Positions 1 through 5,707 of a stretch of 7,660 nt of DNA are shown here, one piece after another (positions within the stretch are counted from its first letter, which is position 1; every line of letters begins with the position of its first letter). The stretch is from assembly GCA_003157595.1 (NCBI GenBank), contig PMKB01000131.1, forward strand, positions 1 to 7,660, in the 5' to 3' direction. This stretch comes from Solirubrobacterales bacterium. Its GTDB lineage: Bacteria; Actinomycetota; Thermoleophilia; Solirubrobacterales; Solirubrobacteraceae. Made by a program: the position numbers and the translations under genes. The notes beneath the pieces were generated by a model, which was not told the origin of the DNA, did not search any database, and saw only the letters and a list, made by a program, of their open reading frames with translations.

Positions 1-1
1 C

Positions 2-379
2 GTCTCACTCGGTCAGTTGAACACAGCGATGGGTCGTCCGGCGGAAACGCCGCTCGCCATCGCGGCTCCCGTGACCGTGCTTCCGTCGCCGGCCGGCACC
101 GATCTCGCCGCCGCCATGCAACGTGCCCTGGCCAACCGTCCCGAACTCAAATCGGGCGACAAGCGCACGGAGGCCGCCCGCGCCGCGGGGCCGGCGGCCC
201 GCGCCGCGCGGGCGCCCGCCGCTCAGGCGGCGACGGAGAGCGCGCGGTGGAAGGCGCGCTCGAACAGCTCGCCCTCGCGCCCCGCAGCCCAGCGCGGCAC
301 CGCCGACTCGCCCTCTGCGATCAGCTTCAGCTCGACCTCGCCGTCGATCAGCTCGATGCGGGTGCCGCGCACGAGCTGA
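2..379 (+). pseudogene. Partial TolC/outer-membrane efflux protein-like fragment
   Basis: The frame is open from the left edge. Up to about base 185 it encodes residues resembling the joint between the two repeats of TolC-family (OEP) proteins: QLNTAMGRPAETPL, then ALANRPELKSGDKRTEAARAA. The usual family pattern there is LN..LGRP..TPL followed by AL..RPEL....R.EAARAA. TolC proteins form outer-membrane channels for efflux and type I secretion. Beyond about base 185 the sequence becomes a GC-rich Ala/Arg/Pro run. The frame then continues antisense into the 3' end of ppx/gppA and stops at 377-379, so the natural C-terminal half is missing. The family call rests on pattern recognition over about 60 residues. 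Such a channel is unexpected beside monoderm-type actinobacterial genes; a transferred remnant or a contig-end chimera are both possible. Confidence 0.5.
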
Positions 380-1755
380 TCGCGCGAGCGCTCCAGGTCC
401 TCGGCCAGCCGCAGCAGCACCGCGCAGCGGTCAAGCCGCTCGGCGTCGCCCTCGCCGAACAGCGGCGCCATCGGCCCGGGCGTGGGCATGCCCTTGCGGT
501 GGTAGCGCGCGGCCTGGGCGATGATCGCCGTCTCCACCGGCGCGAAGCCGGGCAGCGCGGCGGCCAGGATCAGGTAGCGCGAGTGCTTGTGGTGGTCGTC
601 GTAGTCGACCGACACGCCGATGTCGTGCAGCATGGCTGCTGCCCACAACAGCTGGACCAGGTCAAGTCCTCGAGCGGGCGCCAGCCCGCCATTGAGAGAA
701 TCGAGCAGTTGGCCGGCGAGTGCTGCGACGTGCGTGCAGTGGAGGAGGTCCGGTTGGTATTGCGCGGCGAGGTTCAGCACGCTGGCGACCCGCACGTCAT
801 CGAACAGTGGCGGGTCGGCGCCGGCCAGGTAGCTCGAGAAGAAGACGCCCTCGCGCAGGCCAGAATGGGTGACCTCCAGGCGCTCGGACCCGATCGCCTC
901 CATCGCACCGGCGATCACGACCGCGCCCGCGAGGATCAGGCCGGCGCGACCCGGTTTGATGCCCGCGATCGCGGCCCGCCGGCTGACCGGCCGCGACGCC
1001 AGCTCCTCGATCAGCTGCTCGAGCGCTCCCCGCTCGAGCACCGCGCCCTGTACTCCGATCGACGGCAGGCCGGCGGCCGCGGCCGCGGCGGCTGCGAGGT
1101 TGCGTACGGTGCCGCCGATCCCGACCAGCGATCCTCCCGCCCGGGCCAGCCAGGGGGCGCTCGCCAGCTCTTCGAGGACGTGCGCGCGCAGGGCGTCGCG
1201 CTGCTTGGCCGCCGCCGCACGCCGGGGGTCGAAGAAGCGCTCGGTCATCCGGACCGTGCCGAGCCGCCAGGACGCGCTCTCGAGCGCCCGGCGCTCGCGC
1301 ACGGCCACGACCTGGAGGCTGCCGCCGCCGAGGTCGAGTACCGCGCCGTCGCGCAGGGTCGTGGAGTTGACCGCCGCGAGGTAGGCGAAGTAGGCCTCCT
1401 CGCGGGTGCTGAGGATGCGCGCCGGAAACCCTGTCAGCGCGCGCACGCGCTCGAGCAGCTCGGCTCCGTTGGCGGCGTCGCGGACCGCGCTGGTCGCGAC
1501 CGCACTCACCTGCGTGCTCCCGATGGCGCTCGCCGCGCAGAAGTGCGCGTAGACCTCCATCGCCTCGATCGCCGTCTCGATGCGGTCCTCCGCCAGACGG
1601 CCGCTTGCCTGCAGGCCTGCACCCAGGCGTACGGTGTCGTAGATCTCGTCGCTGCGCCGCCACCACCTTCCCGGCTCGTAGTTGTAGGCGACAAGCCGAA
1701 ACGAGTTCGACCCCATGTCGATGACCACCGTGCGCCGAGGGGCCTGCGCGTCCAT
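223..1755 (-). CDS. Ppx/GppA-family phosphatase with C-terminal HD domain
   Basis: A 510-residue cytoplasmic protein, predicted to be an exopolyphosphatase or guanosine pentaphosphate phosphohydrolase acting on polyphosphate or pppGpp. The N-terminal actin-like ASKHA fold covers about residues 8-305. Visible motifs are the phosphate-1 loop IDMGSNSFRL (12-21), TSAVRDAANG (88-97), the acidic STREEA (116-121), the phosphate-2 loop DLGGGSLQ (141-148) and GIGGTVRNL (212-220). A helical HD-type domain follows, with HCTH (339-342), the HD pair in MLHDIG (H377, D378) and DDHHKHSRY (386-394), typical of the longer Ppx/GppA class. The ATG at 1755 is chosen because the core begins 10 residues later; the open frame runs on to 1944, but that part has no family character and overlaps the divergent gene. 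An alanine run (221-228) lies in a GC-rich repeat. Sequence alone does not separate Ppx from GppA activity. Confidence 0.93.
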   Translation of the reverse strand: MDAQAPRRTVVIDMGSNSFRLVAYNYEPGRWWRRSDEIYDTVRLGAGLQASGRLAEDRIETAIEAMEVYAHFCAASAIGSTQVSAVATSAVRDAANGAELLERVRALTGFPARILSTREEAYFAYLAAVNSTTLRDGAVLDLGGGSLQVVAVRERRALESASWRLGTVRMTERFFDPRRAAAAKQRDALRAHVLEELASAPWLARAGGSLVGIGGTVRNLAAAAAAAAGLPSIGVQGAVLERGALEQLIEELASRPVSRRAAIAGIKPGRAGLILAGAVVIAGAMEAIGSERLEVTHSGLREGVFFSSYLAGADPPLFDDVRVASVLNLAAQYQPDLLHCTHVAALAGQLLDSLNGGLAPARGLDLVQLLWAAAMLHDIGVSVDYDDHHKHSRYLILAAALPGFAPVETAIIAQAARYHRKGMPTPGPMAPLFGEGDAERLDRCAVLLRLAEDLERSRDQLVRGTRIELIDGEVELKLIAEGESAVPRWAAGREGELFERAFHRALSVAA

Positions 1756-1841
1756 GCCGTCCAGCGTAGTGACCCCACCGGAGCGTCGGCCGCCGAGCGC
1801 TGCACTCCCGCGCGCATACCTCACCGAGTCGGTGCGCTTTG

Positions 1842-1847
1842 TATCAT
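1842..1847 (+). promoter_or_regulatory. Candidate -10 element for a leaderless DUF4395 transcript
   Basis: TATCAT lies 8 bases before the ATG at 1856, in an otherwise very GC-rich stretch, and no ribosome-binding site separates them. This spacing would start transcription at or next to the ATG, as in leaderless actinobacterial mRNAs. I see no clear -35 element. The call is inference from spacing and composition. Confidence 0.35.
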
Positions 1848-1855
1848 TGGCGCTC

Positions 1856-2350
1856 ATGGCTGACGTCTTCTCCTTCCCCAATCCGGTCAACGAGAAAGCA
1901 GCACGGGTCGTCGCCGGCGGCGTCTTCGTGCTCTCGATCGTCACACTCGCGACGGGGGCCTATTGGATCGCGGTCGTGTTGGCCTGCGGTTTCGCCGCCC
2001 GCGTGCTGTCCGGGCCGACGCTCAGTCCGCTCGGCCAGGCGGCGACGCGCCTGGTCGCACCGCGCCTGGGCGCAGCCAAGCTCGTGCCGGGGCCGCCGAA
2101 GCGCTTCGCGCAGGCGATCGGCGCCACGATGACCATCGCGATCGCGCTGTTCGCGCTGGTCGGCCACGACCACACTGTGGCTGACGTGCTGCTCGTGGGG
2201 ATCATCCTCGCCAGCGGAGCGGAGTCGATCCTCGCCTTCTGCGTCGGCTGCCAGATCTTCGCGCTGCTGATGCGGACCGGGCTGATCCCCGAGTCGGTGT
2301 GCCTGGAGTGCGCCGACGTCAGGCTGCGGCGCGCTTCGGCCGGCGGCTGA
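1856..2350 (+). CDS. DUF4395 family integral membrane protein
   Basis: A 164-residue membrane protein matching DUF4395 in layout. A short N-terminal FPNPVNEKAAR segment precedes hydrophobic helices at about residues 16-35 and 36-51, then 90-103 and 110-124. The conserved tail FCVGCQIFALLMRTGLIPES (128-147) is followed by C149-x-x-C152. The paired cysteines (C129, C132, C149, C152) and the family's frequent association with thioredoxin or sulfurtransferase genes hint at a redox or sulfur role, but the function is not established and no such partner lies here. I chose the ATG at 1856 because upstream in-frame starts overlap the divergent ppx/gppA and lack family sequence. No Shine-Dalgarno precedes it. 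The stop codon abuts the convergent lgt stop. Confidence 0.85.
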   Translation: MADVFSFPNPVNEKAARVVAGGVFVLSIVTLATGAYWIAVVLACGFAARVLSGPTLSPLGQAATRLVAPRLGAAKLVPGPPKRFAQAIGATMTIAIALFALVGHDHTVADVLLVGIILASGAESILAFCVGCQIFALLMRTGLIPESVCLECADVRLRRASAGG

Positions 2351-3148
2351 TCAGCCTGGCGCCGGCAGTGGCCGGCGCTGGATCCAGACGACCCAGGCGA
2401 TCCCGATCAGCGTGAAGATCGACGCTACGTAGAGGTTCAGGCGCAGACCGAAGAGGTAGTGGGAGGGATCGATGCGCAGCGTCTCCTCCCAGATGCGAAA
2501 GCCGCTGTAGCCCGTTACGTAGAGCGCGAACAGCCCGGGCGGGCGGATCTTGCCGGTGCGGCCGAGCCAGATCAGGAATGCTGCGAGCGCGAGGTTGAAG
2601 ATGATCTCGTACAGGAACGTGGGCTGGAAGGTGGTGAAGTTGGTGTAGCCCACGGGCCGGTGCGCGAGGTCGATCTGCAGCCCCCAGGGCAGGTTCGTCG
2701 GGCCGCCGAACAGCTCCTGGTTGAAGTAGTTGCCGATCCGCCCGATCGCCTGCGCGACGAGCAGGCCGGGCGCCCCCGCATCCATGAACGCCGGAAGGCT
2801 CGCGCCGGCGCGCCGGATGCGCCACAGCCCGACGAGCGTGCCCACTGCGATACCGCCCCAGATCCCGAGCCCTCCTTTCCAGATCGCGAAGGGACCCCAC
2901 CAGTGCGGCGGAACCTGGTTCCAGCTGGTGGCGAGGAAGTACAGGCGCCCGCCGATTACACCGGCCGGGAAGCCCCACAGCGCAACGTCGTAGACCAGTT
3001 CGCGGTCGCCGCCGAGCGCCTCCCAGCGCCGCCTCGTGAGGATCACGGCAGCGGTCACCGCGACCACGTAGGCGAGGCCGTAGGCGTGGACGAAGAGCGG
3101 CCCGATGTGGAAGCCGTTGGCCGCCGGGCTGGGGATCGAGGCGAGCAT
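2351..3148 (-). CDS. lgt: Prolipoprotein diacylglyceryl transferase
   Basis: Lgt transfers the diacylglyceryl group from phosphatidylglycerol to the lipobox cysteine of prolipoproteins, the first step of lipoprotein maturation in the cytoplasmic membrane. The 265-residue multi-pass protein carries the N-terminal HAYGLAY (Y23, equivalent to E. coli Y26), GGRLYF (66-71) and the KGGLGIWGG loop (91-99). The Lgt signature GRIGNYFNQELFGG (136-149) contains R137, N140, N143, E145 and G148. QPTFLYE (175-181) and the C-terminal R218-x3-E222 pair (FRIWEE) are also present. Position 91 is Lys where E. coli has the HGGL histidine (H103), so that residue is replaced. The ATG at 3148 is preferred because the family begins a few residues before the first helix; a frame open to 3196 adds 16 unconserved residues. 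No clear Shine-Dalgarno is seen. The gene stands alone, convergent with DUF4395. Confidence 0.97.
   Translation of the reverse strand: MLASIPSPAANGFHIGPLFVHAYGLAYVVAVTAAVILTRRRWEALGGDRELVYDVALWGFPAGVIGGRLYFLATSWNQVPPHWWGPFAIWKGGLGIWGGIAVGTLVGLWRIRRAGASLPAFMDAGAPGLLVAQAIGRIGNYFNQELFGGPTNLPWGLQIDLAHRPVGYTNFTTFQPTFLYEIIFNLALAAFLIWLGRTGKIRPPGLFALYVTGYSGFRIWEETLRIDPSHYLFGLRLNLYVASIFTLIGIAWVVWIQRRPLPAPG
2359..2378 (+). terminator. Strong hairpin just past the DUF4395 stop, inside the lgt 3' end
   Basis: GCGCCGGC, loop AGTG, GCCGGCGC forms a perfect 8-bp GC stem eight bases after the DUF4395 stop. It lies within the last codons of lgt on the other strand. No T-run follows, so it would be a tract-less, actinobacterial-style terminator or simply a coding coincidence in GC-rich DNA. 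Confidence 0.3.
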
Positions 3149-3332
3149 CTGTGTGACGCGGAGCCTATTCGCAGACGCCGGCGCGACCGCACCCACGCCG
3201 GGGCTCGCCAGGGCCGTGCGTAGGTGCCGGGACGCGCAGGACGCCTCGCCGCCGGTTGCTCGCGAGGCCGTGTGCGCCGCCGCCGCCGGGTGCGCAGCCC
3301 TCGGCTACGGGCCGGGCGCCGGCGCGATCAGC
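3149..3332. other. Intergenic region between lgt start and lysR stop
   Basis: The region is very GC-rich, with short palindromic runs such as GGCGCCGGCGC near 3318-3325 shortly after the lysR stop. It must contain the lgt promoter, but I see no convincing -35/-10 pair, no RNA gene and no reading frame with family character. Confidence 0.5.
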
Positions 3333-4271
3333 TCACGCTACCGCGGCCAGCGGCGGCTGGTTGTTGGCGAGGTAATCGGCACTGATCTCCACGAGGATCT
3401 CGAGCATCGCGTCGGTTGCCAGCGAGCGCTCTGCGCCGGAGAGCGTCGCGGCGGCGACCCGGCGCAGTGGCGGACGACCGGCGAGCGAGCGCACGACGAC
3501 GTCATCGCGAACGCCCTGGAGCGCGAGCTGCGGGATCAGCGCGACCCCCACGCCGGCGGCGATGAACCCCTGGATCGCGGAGTAGTCGTCGTTCTCGAAC
3601 GCCACGCGCGGCTCGAAACCGGCATCGCGGCAGGCGCGCAGGAACACCGTGGCGTCGCAACAGGCTGAGCCGTCATGCATCCAGGTCTCCCCCGCCAGGT
3701 CGATCAGCCGCAGCGTCCGCTTGGCGGCCAGCGGATGACTGGCAGGCAGCACGGCGAACATCGGGTCGTCGAGCAGATGCACACGCTCGAGTTGCGCGTC
3801 GCGCGGGACGGGTCCGAAGCCCGGCTCGACCAGCAGGGCGACGTCGACCTCGCCGGCCTTCAGGCGCTCGACTGCGCTGGGCATCACGGCGACCGAGAGC
3901 GAGATGTCGATACCGGGATGTCGCCGGCGGAAGGCCGCCGTCGCGACGGGGATCAGCGACGCGCCGCCGGTCGGGAACGAGGCGAGCCGAATCTGGCCGC
4001 CGCGCAGCTCGCGGATCGCCTCGAGCTCAGCCTCGGCTTCGGCGAGCCGGGCGAGGATGGCGTCGGCGTGACCGACGAGCGCGCGACCGGCGTCCGTTAG
4101 CCGGACGCCGCGGGAAGTGCGGTCGACCAGCTTGGCTCCTGCGTGGCGTTCGAGCGCGGCGATCTGCTGCGAGATGGCGGGTTGGCTGTAGCTGAGCGCG
4201 GCGGCCGCCGACGAGAACGAGCCATGCTCCGCAACCTCCTTCAGCACCCGCAGCTGCTTCACGTCGAGCAT
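3333..4271 (-). CDS. LysR-family transcriptional regulator
   Basis: A 312-residue LysR-type regulator. The N-terminal winged helix-turn-helix (residues 1-60) shows LRVLKEVAEHGSFSSAAAAL, SQPAISQQIAALE and the wing R51-T-S-R-G-V-R-L-T-D-A-G. The linker helix (62-90) is rich in Ala and Glu and ends in LRGGQIRLASFPT, where the periplasmic-binding-protein-like effector domain starts (about 92-300). That domain shows SAVERLKAGEVDVALL, DDPMFAVLPASHPLA and IAAGVGVALIPQLAL, typical of subdomains RD-I and RD-II. The effector is not predictable. Such proteins usually bind as tetramers upstream of a divergent target, here the small GNAT-like gene. The ATG at 4271 fits the family N-terminus exactly, and an operator-like dyad overlaps this start codon, suggesting autoregulation. 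Confidence 0.95.
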   Translation of the reverse strand: MLDVKQLRVLKEVAEHGSFSSAAAALSYSQPAISQQIAALERHAGAKLVDRTSRGVRLTDAGRALVGHADAILARLAEAEAELEAIRELRGGQIRLASFPTGGASLIPVATAAFRRRHPGIDISLSVAVMPSAVERLKAGEVDVALLVEPGFGPVPRDAQLERVHLLDDPMFAVLPASHPLAAKRTLRLIDLAGETWMHDGSACCDATVFLRACRDAGFEPRVAFENDDYSAIQGFIAAGVGVALIPQLALQGVRDDVVVRSLAGRPPLRRVAAATLSGAERSLATDAMLEILVEISADYLANNQPPLAAVA

Positions 4272-4284
4272 AAGCCCAGCTTAT
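4270..4284. promoter_or_regulatory. Perfect inverted repeat, candidate LysR operator
   Basis: ATAAGC-CCA-GCTTAT is a perfect dyad with 6-base arms. It contains the LTTR pattern T-N11-A (T4271 to A4283) and overlaps the lysR start codon. A more distant inverted pair, GCATAAG (4268-4274) and CTTATGC (4313-4319), brackets the 45-base divergent region, which is locally AT-rich. On the + strand TTATCA (4281-4286) and TATTTG (4305-4310), 18 bases apart, could be a weak promoter for the divergent gene. Operator identity is inference from position and symmetry. Confidence 0.6.
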
Positions 4285-4342
4285 CAATCTGGCAAAGCAA
4301 CCGCTATTTGCTCTTATGCCCGGCAACCGCCAGACTGCAGCT

Positions 4343-4660
4343 ATGGACTTCGAGCAGATCACCCTCCGCCGCGCCGTCGACTGCGACCGCAGCGTGCTTG
4401 CGCGGCTCGCGGAACTCGACTCGACACGACTCCCCGACGACGAGTTCCTGGTCGGAGAGGTGTCCGGCGTGCCGTGGGCGGCAATCGGCATCCACACCGG
4501 AGTGCTCGTCGCCGATCCCTTCCGCCCGACCACCGAGGTCGCGGAGCTCCTGCGCCTGCGCGCACAGTCGGTGCACGCCGCGGCGACGCCACCCTGGCGC
4601 CGGCTGCTGCGGCGCGGCGAGCCCGCGCCGGTGCGCTTCAGCGCGTTCGCACGTCGCTGA
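4343..4660 (+). CDS. Small GNAT-like hypothetical protein
   Basis: A 105-residue cytoplasmic protein beginning MDFEQITLRRAVDCDRSVLARLAELDS. This resembles the N-terminal beta1-alpha1 segment of GNAT acetyltransferases, where the pattern is ITIR.A...D...LARLA.LDS. FLVGEVSGVPWAAIGI then gives the two following strands. A segment VLVADPFRPTTEVAELLRLRAQ follows, and the protein ends in an Arg-rich tail. The acetyl-CoA-binding R/Q-x-x-G-x-G/A motif is absent, so it is at most half a GNAT domain and activity is doubtful. Short proteins of this type are common in high-GC actinobacteria as I recall them. An ATG at 4316 would add nine unconserved residues and could be a leaderless start. The gene is divergent from lysR and is its obvious candidate target. 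Confidence 0.65.
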   Translation: MDFEQITLRRAVDCDRSVLARLAELDSTRLPDDEFLVGEVSGVPWAAIGIHTGVLVADPFRPTTEVAELLRLRAQSVHAAATPPWRRLLRRGEPAPVRFSAFARR

Positions 4661-4856
4661 GCACCGCGACGTGCGTCACGAACTGCGCCATCGTGTCGAG
4701 GACGGCCAGCTTCGACGCGTACCCGGGGTCCTCGCGCACCGCCCGCAGGAACGTTGCCGGGCGGTCGGTCGTCGTCAGACGCACGGCCGCATTTGCAGGA
4801 CTGCGCCGGCGGGGTCGCTTCTGCCCCTGCCGCGGCGAGCCGAGGCTTGAGGTCAC
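4638..4856 (-). CDS. Possible small hypothetical protein (72 aa)
   Basis: I do not recognise this frame. Residues about 25-72 (from VRLTTTDRPATFLRAV to THVAVLSDVRTR) have almost uniformly G or C third bases and a balanced composition, unlike the Arg/Pro-rich shadows around them. The first 24 residues are basic (QKRPRRRSP) with weaker codon bias. The GTG start at 4856 has a GAGG seven bases upstream; an alternative GTG at 4784 would leave only the well-biased 48 residues. The 3' end overlaps the tail of the convergent GNAT-like gene by 23 bases. It could be a genuine small protein or the remnant of a longer one. Confidence 0.35.
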   Translation of the reverse strand: MTSSLGSPRQGQKRPRRRSPANAAVRLTTTDRPATFLRAVREDPGYASKLAVLDTMAQFVTHVAVLSDVRTR

Positions 4857-4975
4857 GGGCCGACCTCGACAGCGGCCGGCACGCGGTCACTCGCGCTCGT
4901 CAGGCGGTTCGGCCAGCCGCGCTGATGATCAACGGCCGCTAGCGCGCGAGCACCTTCCGGCGCCGGGCGCTCACC

Positions 4976-5197
4976 TCAGCCGTCGGACTCCTCGTAGCTG
5001 ATCTCCGCGTACGGCGTTGCGCGGTCGCGGTCGAACATGTACTTGCCGGAGTGGCCCACCTGCACCCCGTCGAAAAACACGTCTCCGTCGAACCTGATCG
5101 CCCAGCCGGCCGCAGGCACATCCTCGCCGTCGGCGACGCGCGTCAGGTACGCCGGGTTGCTGAACCGCTGCACTCGAAGTTCGCTCACGTGAGACAT
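4976..5197 (-). CDS. Small acidic hypothetical protein (73 aa)
   Basis: An unrecognised 73-residue protein starting MSHVSELRVQRFSNPAYL and ending YAEISYEESDG. It is probably cytoplasmic, with no signal peptide or membrane segment. It is acidic overall, with short strand-like segments such as WAIRFDGDVFFDGVQVGH (33-50) that suggest a small beta-rich fold. Third codon positions are mostly G or C, supporting real coding in this frame only. The ATG at 5197 is the natural start, although the Shine-Dalgarno is poor (GAAG directly adjoins the ATG). The frame stays open upstream to 5560, and a stretch around 5210-5310 keeps fair codon bias, so a longer product or a decayed upstream part cannot be excluded. 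It stands alone, flanked by a non-coding stretch. Confidence 0.55.
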   Translation of the reverse strand: MSHVSELRVQRFSNPAYLTRVADGEDVPAAGWAIRFDGDVFFDGVQVGHSGKYMFDRDRATPYAEISYEESDG

Positions 5198-5358
5198 CTT
5201 CGCGCGTTGAGCCTGATCGCGTGCGGCGCCGAGCGCCGAAGCGCGCGCCGCTCCCGGCGGGCAAGGAAAATCGCCGAAGACGGCCCCGCCGATGTTTGCG
5301 CCCGTGCCCCTCTCGCGCCGTAGAGCCGCGGAGCCGCAGCTCTGCACGAGTACCGCTA

Positions 5359-5376
5359 CCGGGATTCGAATCCCGG
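5359..5376. repeat. 18-bp perfect palindrome resembling a tRNA T-arm
   Basis: CCGGGATTCGAATCCCGG equals its own reverse complement. The core GATTCGAATC resembles a tRNA T-arm, but one extra base makes the loop eight long, and no matching acceptor strand or anticodon arm can be drawn on either strand. It is therefore not an intact tRNA gene; it may be a tRNA-derived attachment remnant or an operator. Confidence 0.6.
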
Positions 5377-5462
5377 GGAGCAGTAACGGCGGGCCTTTCC
5401 GCCCATTCTGCGGCGGCTCAACCGCTGGGGAACCGCCAAGAACCGCACCAAACCCGGTACCG

Positions 5463-5484
5463 ACTGTGGCACAACTGTGGCGCA
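5463..5484 (+). repeat. Tandem 11-bp direct repeat
   Basis: ACTGTGGCACA (5463-5473) is followed directly by ACTGTGGCGCA (5474-5484), ten of eleven bases identical. Short directly repeated sites close to a tRNA-like core are typical of integrase arm-binding sites; that role is inference, since no integrase is present in the window. Confidence 0.55.
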
Positions 5485-5668
5485 CTCTGTGAATGACATG
5501 CAGCGGTTCAGCAGATTCAACGGCGCGAATGTTGCTGAGCCCGCCGTCTTCGCCTCGCACGTCCGACGAGCACCGCTACAACGCCAAGCGGGAACGAGCG
5601 TGAGCGAGCTCTCGAGCGGCACGCTTGGTTGTCGTCCGCGGCGCAAGCGGCCCGGCCGTCGGCGAGAG

Positions 5669-5693
5669 TGTTGCTAACAACGCGCGAGCAACA
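5669..5693 (-). terminator. Hairpin downstream of the broken lipoprotein gene
   Basis: TGTTGCT (5669-5675) and AGCAACA (5687-5693) form a 7-bp stem with an 11-base loop, about 15 bases past the final stop of the lipoprotein-like gene. No T-run follows on the - strand, so a terminator role is only suggested by position. Confidence 0.3.
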
Positions 5694-5707
5694 ACACGGC
5701 TTGCGGG

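Larger units (their letters stand above)
5198..5707. other. Gene-poor region with att-like repeats
   Basis: About 510 bases without a convincing gene: frames here are short, Arg/Pro/Ser-rich and poorly biased. It holds an 18-bp perfect palindrome, a tandem 11-bp repeat, a 14-base direct repeat (ACGAGYACCGCTAC at 5346-5359 and 5566-5579) and two imperfect hairpins. Composition is visibly less GC-biased around 5460-5540 and 5665-5695 than in the flanking genes. I read it as accessory or scar DNA. Confidence 0.5.

Noticed and set aside
208..219. GCGGGCGCCCGC palindrome just past the ppx/gppA stop
   Set aside because: It fits a terminator position, but GC palindromes of this length are expected by chance in this composition and there is no loop or T-run.
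247..1863. 538-residue open frame antisense to ppx/gppA
   Set aside because: It has no family character and is Arg/Ala/Asp-rich low-complexity sequence; it exists because stop codons are rare opposite a GC-rich gene. The - strand frame carries all Ppx/GppA motifs.
2459..3223. 254-residue open frame antisense to lgt
   Set aside because: Shadow of lgt with no recognisable domain; lgt motifs are intact on the other strand.
4027..4890. 287-residue - strand frame spanning lysR start, operator and GNAT-like gene
   Set aside because: Arg/Pro/Ser-rich, crosses the regulatory dyad and overlaps two better supported genes.
5300..5400. tRNA gene around the GATTCGAATC core
   Set aside because: The T-loop would be eight bases, no acceptor complement exists at the right distance on either strand, and no anticodon arm can be drawn.
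5386..5406. Terminator-like GGCGG-GCCTTT-CCGCC
   Set aside because: Only a 5-bp stem, no T-run, and no identifiable gene ending just before it.
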